A program made the translations under genes and the position numbers. DNA of 43,022 nt from Patescibacteria group bacterium (lineage in GTDB: Bacteria > Patescibacteriota > JABMPQ01 > JAQVVF01): positions 167,883 through 210,904 of the forward strand of contig JAQVVF010000001.1 in NCBI GenBank assembly GCA_028699085.1, read 5' to 3'. Every line of letters begins with the position of its first letter. Within the stretch, counting starts at the first letter, position 1. The notes beneath the pieces were generated by a model. It ran no database searches, was not told where the DNA came from, and worked only from the letters and a program-made list of their open reading frames with translations. Shown piece after piece: positions 1 through 10,883 of this stretch.

Positions 1-2
1 TC

Positions 3-215
3 AAAATCTTCTTTGCACCTTATATCGCCATGAATAAACTTAATATTTTGCTTAGCAAGTCTCAAAATATTTAATTCTGAACCTCTTCTTTTCAAATTAT
101 CTAAAACAAAAATATTTGTTTTCGAGTACTTATTTTTTAGTTTTAAAGCCAAATTAGAGCCAACAAAACCAGCGCCTCCAGTTATCAAAATGTTTTTATA
201 AAAAAATGATTTCAT
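3..215 (-). CDS. NAD-dependent epimerase (SDR), N-terminal fragment cut by window edge; CDP-paratose 2-epimerase-like
   Basis: Translated by eye: MKSFFYKNILITGGAGFVGSNLALKLKNKYSKTNIFVLDNLKRRGSELNILRLAKQNIKFIHGDIRCKEDF; GGAGFVGS Rossmann motif and DNLxRRGSELN as in tyvelose/paratose epimerases. Confidence 0.8.
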   Translation of the reverse strand, partial: MKSFFYKNILITGGAGFVGSNLALKLKNKYSKTNIFVLDNLKRRGSELNILRLAKQNIKFIHGDIRCKEDF

Positions 216-222
216 CTATCAA

Positions 223-297
223 GTCATCTTGAGCGTAGCGAAAGATCCGTAATCAAAACCAATGAACATGGGATTCTTTACTACGGCTCAGAATGAC
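223..297. repeat. Imperfect palindromic REP-like intergenic element
   Basis: Left arm gtcatcttgagcgtagcgaaagatcc (223-248) is an imperfect inverted copy of ggattctttactacggctcagaatgac (271-297). Confidence 0.6.
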
Positions 298-315
298 AAT
301 ATTTATCCACGTTAA

Positions 316-1428
316 TTACAAATGCACAGCAGTTTTTTGCGTTAGTTTATTTTCAATGGAGTATGAGTCTGTATAGGCAGTAACTTTTGTATGTTTACAA
401 ATATCTTTCAAAATATCATTAATATCATATTTATAATTCCATTTTGGGTAATGCTTTTTGAATTTAGAAACATCAGAGATATACCATATGTGATCACCAA
501 TACGATTATCTTCCTTGTATTCATAAACCGCTTTCTTTCCTAAAATTTTCTCAACTTTTTGGATTGCTTCAATCATTGAAATATTAGAATGTCTTGAACC
601 TCCAGCATTATAGACTTCACCATAGCGTGGTTCTTTATAAAAATTCCAAAACATATTAACGAGATCATAAGAATGAATATTATCTCGCACTTGTTTGCCT
701 TTATAGCCAAATACAGTATATTTTTTGCCAGTTGCAATGCACTTTACTAGATAAGATAAAAATCCATGTAATTGCGTTCCACTATGAGCTGGACCAGTCA
801 AGCAACCTCCTCTAAAAACAGCGGTTTTTAAATTAAAATATTTTCCGTATTCTTGAACCATTAAATCAGCAGCCGCTTTTGAAGCTCCAAAAATACTATG
901 CTTGCAGTTATCAAGACTCATACTTTCATCAATGCCTTTATAAAATTTATGTTTTTTCGGCATTTCAAATCTAGTCTTTTTTTCAATTAATGGCAAAGTA
1001 TTTGGACGATCGCCATAAACTTTATTTGTTGATGTAAAAATAAATACTGCTTTCGGACAATATTTTCTGAAATTTTCTAACATTACCAATGTTCCATTGG
1101 CGTTAATAGTAAAATCAGTGAAAGGCTCTTTTGCAGCCCAATCATGAGAAGGCTGAGCTGCAGTATGAATAATCAAATCAAATTTATAAATTTTAAATAT
1201 TGCTTCAATCTTTTTATTATCGCGAATGTCAACATTAAAATGCCTGTAACCGTTTATTTTACTTTCCAATTCCTTTCTGTTCCAATCTGTGCTAGCATCA
1301 ACTCCAAAAAAATACTGGCGCATATTATTATCAATGCCAATAATTTTAAATCCTTTTTTTGCAAAAAATTTCACAGATTCAGAACCAATTAATCCAGCAG
1401 AACCTGTAATTAATGCTAATTTTTCCAT
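316..1428 (-). CDS. NAD-dependent epimerase, CDP-paratose/tyvelose 2-epimerase-like
   Basis: 370 aa [32 protein letters not shown], [14 protein letters not shown]. Confidence 0.8.
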   Translation of the reverse strand: MEKLALITGSAGLIGSESVKFFAKKGFKIIGIDNNMRQYFFGVDASTDWNRKELESKINGYRHFNVDIRDNKKIEAIFKIYKFDLIIHTAAQPSHDWAAKEPFTDFTINANGTLVMLENFRKYCPKAVFIFTSTNKVYGDRPNTLPLIEKKTRFEMPKKHKFYKGIDESMSLDNCKHSIFGASKAAADLMVQEYGKYFNLKTAVFRGGCLTGPAHSGTQLHGFLSYLVKCIATGKKYTVFGYKGKQVRDNIHSYDLVNMFWNFYKEPRYGEVYNAGGSRHSNISMIEAIQKVEKILGKKAVYEYKEDNRIGDHIWYISDVSKFKKHYPKWNYKYDINDILKDICKHTKVTAYTDSYSIENKLTQKTAVHL

Positions 1429-1429
1429 A

Positions 1430-1864
1430 TCATTTGCTGTTATTTGAAAATATAAATTTTTTACTTATAGTATAATTCCATCCTAACGCAATCAAAGAAG
1501 AAAAAACTCTTGAAAAAATATACCAAATTGCTAAAAAATCAGTAAAGATAAATAAAAAAGCATTATTTATAATTAAGCCGCCAAAGGTGACTAAAGCATA
1601 GATTACATATTGCTTTTTATAGTTTTCATTTTTATCTTTAAATGTTAAATTCTTATTTAGCAAGAAACTTATAACAGAAACCAAAATAAAAGAAATTATT
1701 CCAGAATATAGATACCATAATCCTAAAATATCAGTCAGTAAAAAAAGAAAACATAAATCAAGCAAGCCGCAGAATCCGCCTACTACAAAAAATTTTAAAA
1801 AAGTTTTTCTTTTATTTAAAAATTGAAGAAAAAAAATATTCTTATTCATTAAAATATTGAACAT
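1430..1864 (-). CDS. GtrA-like family membrane protein
   Basis: 144 aa, four hydrophobic segments, '[22 protein letters not shown]' and 'NKNLTF' typical of GtrA. Confidence 0.8.
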   Translation of the reverse strand: MFNILMNKNIFFLQFLNKRKTFLKFFVVGGFCGLLDLCFLFLLTDILGLWYLYSGIISFILVSVISFLLNKNLTFKDKNENYKKQYVIYALVTFGGLIINNAFLFIFTDFLAIWYIFSRVFSSLIALGWNYTISKKFIFSNNSK

Positions 1865-1887
1865 TATAATATACCATATTTTTAAAG

Positions 1888-1916
1888 TTGCTCAAAAACA
1901 AAAAATAAAATATACT
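1888..1916 (+). promoter_or_regulatory. Putative sigma70 promoter TTGCTC-N17-TATACT upstream of GT2 gene
   Basis: -35 1888-1893, -10 1911-1916, 17-nt spacer. Confidence 0.5.
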
Positions 1917-1927
1917 GAATTAATATA

Positions 1928-2878
1928 TTGGCACAAAAAAATATGAGCAAAATGAAATACTCAATTATTATTCCAGTATACAACGAACAAGCATCAGTTA
2001 CAAATCTTTTTTATTCTATAAAAAAGGCATTAAAAAAGCTTAATGATCAATTTGAAATAATATTTGTAAATGATGGTTCAACAGATAATACTTTATCTAA
2101 TCTTCAAAAATTATCTCCAGTAAAGATAATCAATTTCCGTAAAAACTTTGGTCAAACAGCTGCATTAGATGCTGGTATCAAGGAAGCCAAAGGTGAAGTT
2201 ATTATTACTTTAGATGGTGACGGTCAAAACCCGCCAGAAGAAATCCCAAAATTAATATATGTTTTGAATAAAGGTAACTTAGATGTTGTTTCTGGCTGGA
2301 GATTTGAGCGTCAAGATCCTACGAGTAAAAAAATTATTTCTCGCGGTGCTGATTTTTTAAGAAGTTTTTTAGTGAAAGACAATATTCATGATTCCGGCTG
2401 TACGCTAAAAGTTTATCGTGCTTATTGTCTAAAGGGATTAGATTTACATGGAGAAATGCACCGTTTTATACCAGCAATTTTGCGTTGGCAAGGCTATAAA
2501 ATTGGCGAAGTAAAAGTTAAGCATAATCCTAGAGAAGCTGGAAAAAGTAAATATAATTACAGTAGAATCTTAAAAGGATTTGTTGATATGATTTCAATCT
2601 GGTTTTGGCGTAAATATGCTTCAAGACCTCTGCATCTTTTTGGCGGTCTCGGCATCTTTGTTGGTGGAATTGGCATCGTAATGCTTATTTATCTTTTTAT
2701 TGCTAGACTGCTCGGTCATATTAGTATCTCTGACAGTATTTGGCCTTTAATTGCTATTTTTATGATTCTTGTTGGGTTGCAACTTTTTATCTCAGGAATA
2801 TTAGCTGATATTGCAGTAAAAAGCTATTACAATGAACATCATAAGAGCTATAATATCAAGGAAATAATTACTAAATAA
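1928..2878 (+). CDS. Glycosyltransferase family 2, polyprenyl-phosphate sugar transferase (GtrB/DPM-like)
   Basis: SIIIPVYNEQ, NDGSTDNT, TLDGDGQNPPEEI, two C-terminal TM segments. Track start is TTG; ATG at 1943 or 1952 is more likely. Confidence 0.88.
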   Translation: MAQKNMSKMKYSIIIPVYNEQASVTNLFYSIKKALKKLNDQFEIIFVNDGSTDNTLSNLQKLSPVKIINFRKNFGQTAALDAGIKEAKGEVIITLDGDGQNPPEEIPKLIYVLNKGNLDVVSGWRFERQDPTSKKIISRGADFLRSFLVKDNIHDSGCTLKVYRAYCLKGLDLHGEMHRFIPAILRWQGYKIGEVKVKHNPREAGKSKYNYSRILKGFVDMISIWFWRKYASRPLHLFGGLGIFVGGIGIVMLIYLFIARLLGHISISDSIWPLIAIFMILVGLQLFISGILADIAVKSYYNEHHKSYNIKEIITK

Positions 2879-2892
2879 TCATTTTGTATATA

Positions 2893-2919
2893 CATTCTTG
2901 TAAGAATGATTTTTTTTTG
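2893..2919 (+). terminator. Intrinsic terminator after GT2
   Basis: CATTCT-TGTA-AGAATG hairpin followed by ATTTTTTTTT. Confidence 0.7.
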
Positions 2920-2926
2920 CTAAAAT
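2898..2926 (+). promoter_or_regulatory. Putative promoter TTGTAA-N17-TAAAAT for the UDP-glucuronate decarboxylase gene
   Basis: TGC precedes TAAAAT (extended -10); -10 ends 6 nt before the ATG at 2933. Confidence 0.55.
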
Positions 2927-2932
2927 TTAGTT

Positions 2933-3865
2933 ATGAAAACAACTTTAGTTACAGGAGGAGCGGGTTTTATCGGCTCTCATCTTTGCGACTATCTTTTATC
3001 AAAAAATCACGAAGTAATTTGCGTCGATAATTTTTTTACTGGCCAGAAAAAAAACATCAAACATTTATTATCAAACCCAAATTTTGAATTGATCCGCCAC
3101 GATGTAAATTTTCCGTTATATTTAGAAGTAGACGAGATTTACAACCTAGCTTGTCCAGCATCTCCAGTCCATTATCAAAGAGATCCAGTTCAAACAGTAA
3201 AAACATCAGTCCAAGGTGCTATCAATATGCTAGGATTAGCTAAAAGATTAAAAATACCTGTTCTACAAGCCTCAACTTCAGAAGTATATGGCGATCCAGA
3301 AGTTCATCCTCAAAAAGAATCATATGTTGGTCATGTCAATTGCATCGGACCAAGGAGCTGTTACGATGAAGGCAAGCGCTGTGCTGAAACGCTTTTTATG
3401 GACTATCATCGTCAAAATAAATTAGATATAAAAATAGTCAGAATTTTTAATACTTACGGCCCAAGATTAGCAATGGATGATGGACGAGTGGTTTCAAATT
3501 TTATTTTACAAGCTTTACGCAGTAAGCCTATTACAATTTATGGTGATGGAAGTCAGACAAGATCATTTTGTTATGCTTCTGATTTAGTCGAAGGCCTATA
3601 CAAAATGATGCAAACACCAAAAAATTTCACTGGACCAGTTAATTTAGGCAATCCTTCGGAATTTACTGTCAAGGAATTAGCAGAAAAAATAATCAAGCTA
3701 ACAAATTCAAAAAGCAAAATTATTTATAAACCATTGCCAGAAGATGATCCAAAGCAAAGAAAGCCAGATATTACTCTAGCTAAAGACAAACTAAAATGGC
3801 AACCAAAGATTAAGCTTGAAGATGGACTGCTTAAAACAATAGAATACTTCAAAGAATGTCTATAA
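2933..3865 (+). CDS. UDP-glucuronate decarboxylase (UDP-xylose synthase)
   Basis: 310 aa SDR with near-diagnostic blocks: [72 protein letters not shown]. Confidence 0.95.
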   Translation: MKTTLVTGGAGFIGSHLCDYLLSKNHEVICVDNFFTGQKKNIKHLLSNPNFELIRHDVNFPLYLEVDEIYNLACPASPVHYQRDPVQTVKTSVQGAINMLGLAKRLKIPVLQASTSEVYGDPEVHPQKESYVGHVNCIGPRSCYDEGKRCAETLFMDYHRQNKLDIKIVRIFNTYGPRLAMDDGRVVSNFILQALRSKPITIYGDGSQTRSFCYASDLVEGLYKMMQTPKNFTGPVNLGNPSEFTVKELAEKIIKLTNSKSKIIYKPLPEDDPKQRKPDITLAKDKLKWQPKIKLEDGLLKTIEYFKECL

Positions 3866-6015
3866 ATAAAATAAAAAATAAAATTTTAGCATTTACTAAA
3901 AAACATCCTAATCTATTTGTATTATTGGGTTATTTTTTTATAACAATAATTTTATCTTTGCCTGTTTTAATCTCTGGCTTTGATAATAAAATTCCTGCAG
4001 CGGGCAGTGACGCATTCCAGATACTGGGTAACATAAAAAATTTTCAGAAAAGTTTTATAAATATTGGAATCGATATCCCAAAGTTCATATTAGCTATAAT
4101 TAATCCCGCAGTATTTTTAGATCTAAAAACCTGGCTATCATTATGTGATTTAATTTTTGGTGAACCTTTTTCTTATATTCTCTTTTGGTTTCTATCATTT
4201 CCTTTTGCTGGCCTAGGATGCTACATGCTTACAGATTATATTGTTAAAAACAAGCTAGCTTCATTCTGTGCAGGATTAGTCTTTACTTTTATGCCATATC
4301 ATGTAGCTCATTCCTTAGGCCATTTTGGCGCGACTCATATAGAATTTATTCCGTTTGCTGTATTATATTTAATCAAATTTTTTAGAAATCAAAGCATAAA
4401 AAATATAGTTTTGTCAATTTTATTTACTGCAATCGTATTTGTAAATGAACCTCATTATGCTATTTACTTAATTTTGTTTATTGTTTTACTTTTTGGATAT
4501 TTTTTAATTTTTGAAAGACAAAAAATTATAAACAAGAAATTTTTAATTTTGATATTAGTTTTTTTAGTACTTTCCTGTGTATTCGCGTTAGTATTTTTTC
4601 ACCCAATGCTAAAGGTTGCCATGTCTGATAATAATTTTCTGGATCCAGGCTATTGGCAGACAGAGGCATTCTCTGCGGATTTTGGAAGCTTTTTTACTCC
4701 TTTCATCCTTCATTCAATTTGGGGAGAGTTTTTTGCTAGGGGAAATGTGTTTATTAGCGGAGCAGTTACAGAAGCTGCATGTTTTGTTGGTTTTTCTGTA
4801 TTAGCATTTATAATATTAGGAATAATTTACATCAAAAAAGAACCAGACAAGCTCAAATATTTTTTTCTATTTATTGGCATATTTTTCTCAATTCTAGCAA
4901 TGGGACCGACTTTGCATTTCTTCGGGCATAAGCTACTGGAATCGCACATGCCATATTTTTATATTTACAAATTTATTCCGTTCTTTGATAACATCAGAGC
5001 AGTACCAAGAATATTTGTTTTTGCAATGCTTAGTTTTAGTATTATAGCTGCAATTGGCATAAAGAATTTTATTACTAATTCGAAAAAAAGAGAACAAAAA
5101 AAGTATTTCATAATAGCGATAGTTGCGTGTGTTATTTTGATCGAATTTGCTTTTACTATGCCAACAGAGTCAATTAAAGTTAATGATTTTTATAAAAAAT
5201 TAGATAAAACAAGCAAATATTCAATTTTAGAAATTCCTAATAGTACTTCCTATGATAGTTACAGTAAATCAATGTATTATAATTCGTTTCACAATAAAAC
5301 AATTTTGGGTAATTTACATCCAGCTCGTCCGACGCCAAATGATTTTATTTTTGAAAAAAGATTTCCCGTAATAAAAGATTTGTTATATACGTTTCCGACA
5401 TCAGCTGAAGATAATATCGTTACTAAAAGCATTGTTAACAATAATATTGTGAGTATGCATAATCTAGTTTTAAATAAAAATCAAATAAAATATGTATTAC
5501 TTAATAAAAAATATTTATCTGCTGAAGCATTTTCAAAACTTATTAACTACATCAAAGATAATATTGTCACGAATAAAGTAATTGATGACGAGGAGTTAAC
5601 TGTATTTGAGATAACAAATATGCCGGATAGAGGAGATTTCTTAATGTATGAAACAGATAATTGGTATGATACAGCATATTCAGAATCTGGAAAGCCTAGA
5701 AAAATGTCTAATAATAATTCTACGCTGACATTGATTAATTATGGAGTAGTTAATAGAAAGATAGCCTTAGATTTTAGTGTTAGCACATATAGTGAACAAG
5801 AAAGGATATTAGAAGTCTATATAAATAATAATTACATTAGAAGATTTGATATAGATCCAAAATCCTTTGCTAAAAAGAGTATAAAAATTGACAACATTGT
5901 GCCTGGAGAGAATATCATAATGTTTAAGATATTTGATGAGAATAACCAGTTAATAGAAAATCCAGAACCAAATGAAGCATTATTCTTTTCCAATATTAGC
6001 TATAAGGAAGAATAA
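3856..6015 (+). CDS. Large polytopic membrane protein, probable GT-C-type glycosyltransferase
   Basis: 719 aa; many TM helices followed by ~250-aa soluble C-terminal part; overlaps upstream stop. Confidence 0.7.
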   Translation: MSINKIKNKILAFTKKHPNLFVLLGYFFITIILSLPVLISGFDNKIPAAGSDAFQILGNIKNFQKSFINIGIDIPKFILAIINPAVFLDLKTWLSLCDLIFGEPFSYILFWFLSFPFAGLGCYMLTDYIVKNKLASFCAGLVFTFMPYHVAHSLGHFGATHIEFIPFAVLYLIKFFRNQSIKNIVLSILFTAIVFVNEPHYAIYLILFIVLLFGYFLIFERQKIINKKFLILILVFLVLSCVFALVFFHPMLKVAMSDNNFLDPGYWQTEAFSADFGSFFTPFILHSIWGEFFARGNVFISGAVTEAACFVGFSVLAFIILGIIYIKKEPDKLKYFFLFIGIFFSILAMGPTLHFFGHKLLESHMPYFYIYKFIPFFDNIRAVPRIFVFAMLSFSIIAAIGIKNFITNSKKREQKKYFIIAIVACVILIEFAFTMPTESIKVNDFYKKLDKTSKYSILEIPNSTSYDSYSKSMYYNSFHNKTILGNLHPARPTPNDFIFEKRFPVIKDLLYTFPTSAEDNIVTKSIVNNNIVSMHNLVLNKNQIKYVLLNKKYLSAEAFSKLINYIKDNIVTNKVIDDEELTVFEITNMPDRGDFLMYETDNWYDTAYSESGKPRKMSNNNSTLTLINYGVVNRKIALDFSVSTYSEQERILEVYINNNYIRRFDIDPKSFAKKSIKIDNIVPGENIIMFKIFDENNQLIENPEPNEALFFSNISYKEE

Positions 6016-6072
6016 TCTAGCTTTTTTTCTCATTTGAGATATACTTAAACATCCAAAATAATTTAGTATATT

Positions 6073-7002
6073 ATGGGAAACAAAAATTACCTGAATGAAA
6101 AAATAGCAATTGTCATCCCTTGCTATAATGAAGAAAAAACAATTGGCAAGGTTATTTCTGATTTTAAAAAAGAGTTGCCAGGAGCAAGAATTATACTTTT
6201 TGACAATAATTGTACTGATAACACAGTCAAAATTGCCAAAGATTTTAGCGTAGAAGTAATAAAAGAAGAAAGACAAGGCAAGGGATATGTTATCCAATCC
6301 ATGTTTGATAATATCGATTCTGAATATTACATTATGATTGATGGAGATGACACGTATCCAGCAGTAGAAGTACATAAATTACTTCAGCCTGTCATAGAAG
6401 ATAAGACAGATATGGTAGTTGGAACTAGATTGGAGCAGGCAACAAAAAAAACTTTGCGACCATTGCATCAGTTTGGAAATGTTTTAATTCTGAAAACTAT
6501 TAACATATTTTTCAGGACAAATCTTAAGGATATCTTATCGGGATATCGTGTAATGAATAAAAAGTTCATTAAGAGCATTCCAATATTAACATCAGGGTTT
6601 GAAGTTGAGACAGAAATTACTCTACAAGCGTTGGAAAGGGGATTGAGAATCAAGGAAATCCCAATTATGTACAGAGAAAGGCCAGATGGAAGCGAATCAA
6701 AACTTAGATCTTTCAGAGATGGATCAAAAATTTTATACACGATATTGTCGATCTTGCGCGATTATCGACCGATGACCTTCTTTCCGCTTCTTGCCGGAAT
6801 CATGATTCTAATTGGTTTTGTAATCGGCATTGTGATAATTATCGAATATTACCAAACTGGATTTGTTTCAAGATTACCTTCAGCTGTTTTGTCAGTTTCT
6901 CTTATAATTTTAGGTGCAATCACTTTTATTACAGGCTTGGTTGTTGATACAATTAACCGAAGATTTAAAGAGCTTCAGCAACTTAATCAAAGAAACAAAT
7001 GA
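6073..7002 (+). CDS. Glycosyltransferase family 2, polyprenyl-phosphate sugar transferase-like
   Basis: IAIVIPCYNEEKTIGKV, DNNCTDNT, MIDGDDTYPA, C-terminal TM pair. Confidence 0.88.
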   Translation: MGNKNYLNEKIAIVIPCYNEEKTIGKVISDFKKELPGARIILFDNNCTDNTVKIAKDFSVEVIKEERQGKGYVIQSMFDNIDSEYYIMIDGDDTYPAVEVHKLLQPVIEDKTDMVVGTRLEQATKKTLRPLHQFGNVLILKTINIFFRTNLKDILSGYRVMNKKFIKSIPILTSGFEVETEITLQALERGLRIKEIPIMYRERPDGSESKLRSFRDGSKILYTILSILRDYRPMTFFPLLAGIMILIGFVIGIVIIIEYYQTGFVSRLPSAVLSVSLIILGAITFITGLVVDTINRRFKELQQLNQRNK

Positions 7003-8138
7003 AAATAGTTTTTGTTTCAGATTCGATCTATCCATTTTTCAAAGGTGGCAAGGAAAAAAGAATTTACGAAATCACAACCAGATTAGCTAAGCATGGACAC
7101 GAAGTTCATATTTTTACTATGAAATGGTGGCAAGGGGAGAGAGTGATAAAAAAAGACAATATTACTTTGCACGGAATTTCAAAATTATATCCTTTATATA
7201 ATAAAAAGAATAAAAGAAGATCAATCAAGCAAGCTCTTCTCTTTAGTTTAAGCGTATTCTTTCCATTATTGAAAGAAAAATTTGATATTATTGAAGCTGA
7301 TCAAGTTCCATACTTCCAATTATTTCCATTAAAATTAGTTACTCTATTAAAAAGGAAAAAACTAAATGTTTCATGGCTTGAAGTTTGGGGTAGGGAATAT
7401 TGGATGAAATATTTGGGCTGGAAAGGACTTTTGGGTTATTTAGTAGAAAAATTTTCTGCTTATTTGCCTGACAATTTTATCGCAATATCAGAATTAACTA
7501 AAGACAAGTTAATTAAAAAATTTAATGTCTCAGCAAATAAAATTGTTTTTATACCTCCTACAGGAATAGATCAAAATAAATTTACAAATTTTCAAAAACT
7601 CAAATCATCAGATTGCATTTATTTTGGCAGGTTGCTTAATCATAAAAATGTAAATTTATTTATTGAAGCAATAAATATTCTTAAAATAAAAAAGCCAGAA
7701 ATAAAATGCAAGATAATTGGAGAAGGACCGGAAAAAGAATCTCTTCTTGAACTTACTGAAATTTATAGCCTAAAAGATAATATTGAATTTTTAGATTCTC
7801 AAGAAGAAAACATGCTTTTTTCATATATTAATGCTTCGAAAGTATTTGTTTTTCCTTCAACAAGAGAAGGATTTGGAATTTCTGTTCTTGAAGCAAACGC
7901 CTGCGGAAAGCAAGCGGTTGTAATTGATCACGAAGATAATGCTGCTAAGGATTTAGTAATTGACAAAATCACTGGGCATATTAGTAGGTTTGACAAATTA
8001 CAACTGGCGCAAAAAATAGAACTAGCTTTACGACAATATAAAGATGGCAAGATTAAGCAAGCGTGTTTTAAAAAAGCTAGTGAATATAAGTGGTCAAAAA
8101 TTATTGATCAAATATCCAGACTATATAATACGATATAA
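6999..8138 (+). CDS. Glycosyltransferase family 4
   Basis: Overlaps previous stop in ATGA; FVFPSTREGFGISVLEANACGKQAVV donor-site motif. Confidence 0.88.
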   Translation: MKIVFVSDSIYPFFKGGKEKRIYEITTRLAKHGHEVHIFTMKWWQGERVIKKDNITLHGISKLYPLYNKKNKRRSIKQALLFSLSVFFPLLKEKFDIIEADQVPYFQLFPLKLVTLLKRKKLNVSWLEVWGREYWMKYLGWKGLLGYLVEKFSAYLPDNFIAISELTKDKLIKKFNVSANKIVFIPPTGIDQNKFTNFQKLKSSDCIYFGRLLNHKNVNLFIEAINILKIKKPEIKCKIIGEGPEKESLLELTEIYSLKDNIEFLDSQEENMLFSYINASKVFVFPSTREGFGISVLEANACGKQAVVIDHEDNAAKDLVIDKITGHISRFDKLQLAQKIELALRQYKDGKIKQACFKKASEYKWSKIIDQISRLYNTI

Positions 8139-8141
8139 GAT

Positions 8142-9362
8142 ATGAAAATACTTCAAGTTGTTCAAAGATTTTATCCATCAGTCGGCGGTACACAAAATGT
8201 TGTTTTAAATTTGTCACAAGAATTAGTTAAAAAGGGTCATCAGGTTACAGTTGTTACTACTAATTCCATGAACAACAAAGATGTTCGAGGTTTTTCAACT
8301 GCTAGAAGTTTTACTTTTAAGTCTAATCTTTCGAAATTACCAGAGCATGAAAAAATTAATGGCATAGATGTTTATCGTTTTGCACCGATTTGGCAATTTT
8401 GGTCATATCTGATTAATTTTAAAATGTTTTGGTTTATTTGGAAAAATGCAAAAAAATATGATGTAATTCATACATATTGCTATATGTTTTCCGAGCCAGA
8501 CATAGTTGCATTAACAAACATTTTCAAGAAAGTTCCGTATATTTTATCTGCACATGATATCATCGCATCAGCAGGAGGCTTAGCTGGTTTTTTAAAAAAA
8601 ATATATGATCTTACTATTGGAAAAATAGTATTAAGAAGAGCTATGGTTCTTACAGCGCTAACCGAAGCTAATAAGAATGAATATCTGAATCTCGGCAATT
8701 TTAAAAATATTCAAATTCTGCCACCTGGAATGTACTGCGAAAAATTTCAAAATAGGATAGAATTAATCAGAAAAAATTTACAGGAAATTTCACGATTAAA
8801 AACAAAAATTAATAATCCAAAACATACTGTACTCTTTGTTGGAAGATTGTTAAAATATAAAGGAGCTCAATACATTATTGAAGCAATTCCGGAGATAATT
8901 AGTAAATTTCCAGAAACCAAATTTATTTTTATTGGTGAAGACCAGGGATATAAAAAATCATTAGTCAGTATTGCGCAAATAAAAAATGTTGAAAAGTATT
9001 GCGTTTTTACTGGAAAAATATCGGATCAAGAGCTATACGAATATTATTCTATTAGTGATATCTTCGTTCTTCCTTCAGCAACAGAAGGATTTGGAATTGT
9101 TGCGCTAGAAGCAACGTTAAGTGGAATGTCTCCAATATTAGCTAACCAAGGGGGCTTAAAATATGTTCTTTCTGATATTGGTGGCATAAATATTAATATT
9201 GAATCTAATATTCCGAAACAAATTAGTAAATCTGTGATAGAGTTAATTAATAATAAGAATAAATTAAATATTTTGAATCTTCAAAACAAAATAAAACAGA
9301 AATTTGATTGGCAAAATATTGTTAATCAAACAGAAAAGATATATCAAGAGACAATAAAATAG
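8142..9362 (+). CDS. Glycosyltransferase family 4
   Basis: YPSVGGTQNVVLNLS N-terminal motif; FVLPSATEGFGIVALEATLSG. Confidence 0.88.
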   Translation: MKILQVVQRFYPSVGGTQNVVLNLSQELVKKGHQVTVVTTNSMNNKDVRGFSTARSFTFKSNLSKLPEHEKINGIDVYRFAPIWQFWSYLINFKMFWFIWKNAKKYDVIHTYCYMFSEPDIVALTNIFKKVPYILSAHDIIASAGGLAGFLKKIYDLTIGKIVLRRAMVLTALTEANKNEYLNLGNFKNIQILPPGMYCEKFQNRIELIRKNLQEISRLKTKINNPKHTVLFVGRLLKYKGAQYIIEAIPEIISKFPETKFIFIGEDQGYKKSLVSIAQIKNVEKYCVFTGKISDQELYEYYSISDIFVLPSATEGFGIVALEATLSGMSPILANQGGLKYVLSDIGGININIESNIPKQISKSVIELINNKNKLNILNLQNKIKQKFDWQNIVNQTEKIYQETIK

Positions 9363-10883
9363 ATGATTATCAAAACAAAAAAAACATTAACGAATATTGC
9401 ATTGTTACTAGCCATTACTTTGGTTTGTTTTGTTTTTTCATACCATCTAAAAAAACAAATGCCATCAGGAGTTGATGCCACAAACTATATTCCAGCAGCA
9501 CAGTGGATCGAAAAAACTGGTAACGTACCGGATACATACGAGCCAATACAACTAGGTTTTTCAGCCTATACATCGCCTTTGCCAAGTCTTGATTTGGCAA
9601 TTTTACAACAATTTTCGGGAATCAATATCACATACCCATTCTTTTCTATTCTTCAGATGATTATTTTGATATTCCTTTGCTTAACTACATATTTAGTAGG
9701 ATCAACATATAATAAAATCGTAGGCATATTTAGTATGCTTTTTTTAGTTATTAGTGAGGGAATCTCATTTTTATTCACTAGCTCAACAATAGCTAATTTG
9801 CTAGCTTTGTCATTTATAAATATTCTATTTTTTTCGATCTATCAATTCCAAAAAAATAAAAGCAAAAAAAATATTGTTCTTTTTTTGATATTTTTTACTG
9901 CACTCTTTTTTGTTCATCGGCAACTGACATTCCCGCTATTTTTAGTAGTTTTTCCTCTATATTGCGTAATAATATTTTTTAAATCTAAGGAGACAATAAA
10001 AATATATTTTACAAGAATTATTGATGCATTAAAAAGAAACAAATTAATATCAGTTATATCTTTGATAATTTTAGCAACAATTATCGGCTATATTGGATAT
10101 AAAATAGGAATTTATCTGTATAGCATTATTACAGAATGGTATAAAGCCTATGTCATAGAAGATAGGAGCAACAAATTTAGCGGTTTAATCATGCCATCTG
10201 ATTGGTTTAAATATTATGGCATGTTTTTCGCATCATTTTCGATATTTGGAATTATAATTATTATTAAGAAAATTATTGCTAACAGGAAATATAATTTCTA
10301 TTTATTCCCAATGATTTGGATAGCAGTAGCATTGCTTTTGTCATTGATCAATTATTTTGGCGTGTCTTTTGAAGCAATGCGTTGGATATACCAAAGCTAT
10401 ATATTCATAGCACTATTTGCTGGCATTGCCGTATCAGAGACGCTAATTGCTTTAAAGGATAGAAAGATAATAGCAATCTCTGTTGCAACATTAATTTTAG
10501 TAATAATTATTAATCAAGGAATTTATATTAATAAAATCTATTCCGACAGAACAAATTTCGTCACAGAAGATGATATTGACGCTTTTAAAATTGCCTATGA
10601 AAATAGCAAATACGGCGACAAAATTTTAATAAACAAAAATCCGCTAGATTGCGGATACGATAAATTACTCGTAAATATGGAAAGGATTTTTGATTACAGC
10701 CTCGGTGTAGAAGCAAGTGCAAAAAACGAGGACGCTTTAATAAATTATATGAATGATAATAATATCAAAATAATTATTGTTCGTAAGGAAAATTTTAAAA
10801 CTAGCAGCGAATTAGATAATATGAATAATATAAAAAAGATTTATAAAAATAATATAGACGAAGTGTATAAATTATCTCTTTAA
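9363..10883 (+). CDS. Polytopic membrane protein, probable GT-C-type
   Basis: 506 aa, many TM helices; starts right after previous stop. Confidence 0.65.
   Translation: MIIKTKKTLTNIALLLAITLVCFVFSYHLKKQMPSGVDATNYIPAAQWIEKTGNVPDTYEPIQLGFSAYTSPLPSLDLAILQQFSGINITYPFFSILQMIILIFLCLTTYLVGSTYNKIVGIFSMLFLVISEGISFLFTSSTIANLLALSFINILFFSIYQFQKNKSKKNIVLFLIFFTALFFVHRQLTFPLFLVVFPLYCVIIFFKSKETIKIYFTRIIDALKRNKLISVISLIILATIIGYIGYKIGIYLYSIITEWYKAYVIEDRSNKFSGLIMPSDWFKYYGMFFASFSIFGIIIIIKKIIANRKYNFYLFPMIWIAVALLLSLINYFGVSFEAMRWIYQSYIFIALFAGIAVSETLIALKDRKIIAISVATLILVIIINQGIYINKIYSDRTNFVTEDDIDAFKIAYENSKYGDKILINKNPLDCGYDKLLVNMERIFDYSLGVEASAKNEDALINYMNDNNIKIIIVRKENFKTSSELDNMNNIKKIYKNNIDEVYKLSL

Noticed and set aside
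1144-1392. ORF of 82 aa antisense to the 370-aa epimerase
   Set aside because: Lies inside a well-supported SDR gene; no family features.
4616-4804. 62-aa ORF inside the 719-aa membrane protein gene
   Set aside because: Alternate frame of a better-supported gene.
5980-6375. 131-aa minus-strand ORF
   Set aside because: Antisense to GT2 with clear motifs; low-complexity composition typical of AT-rich antisense ORFs.
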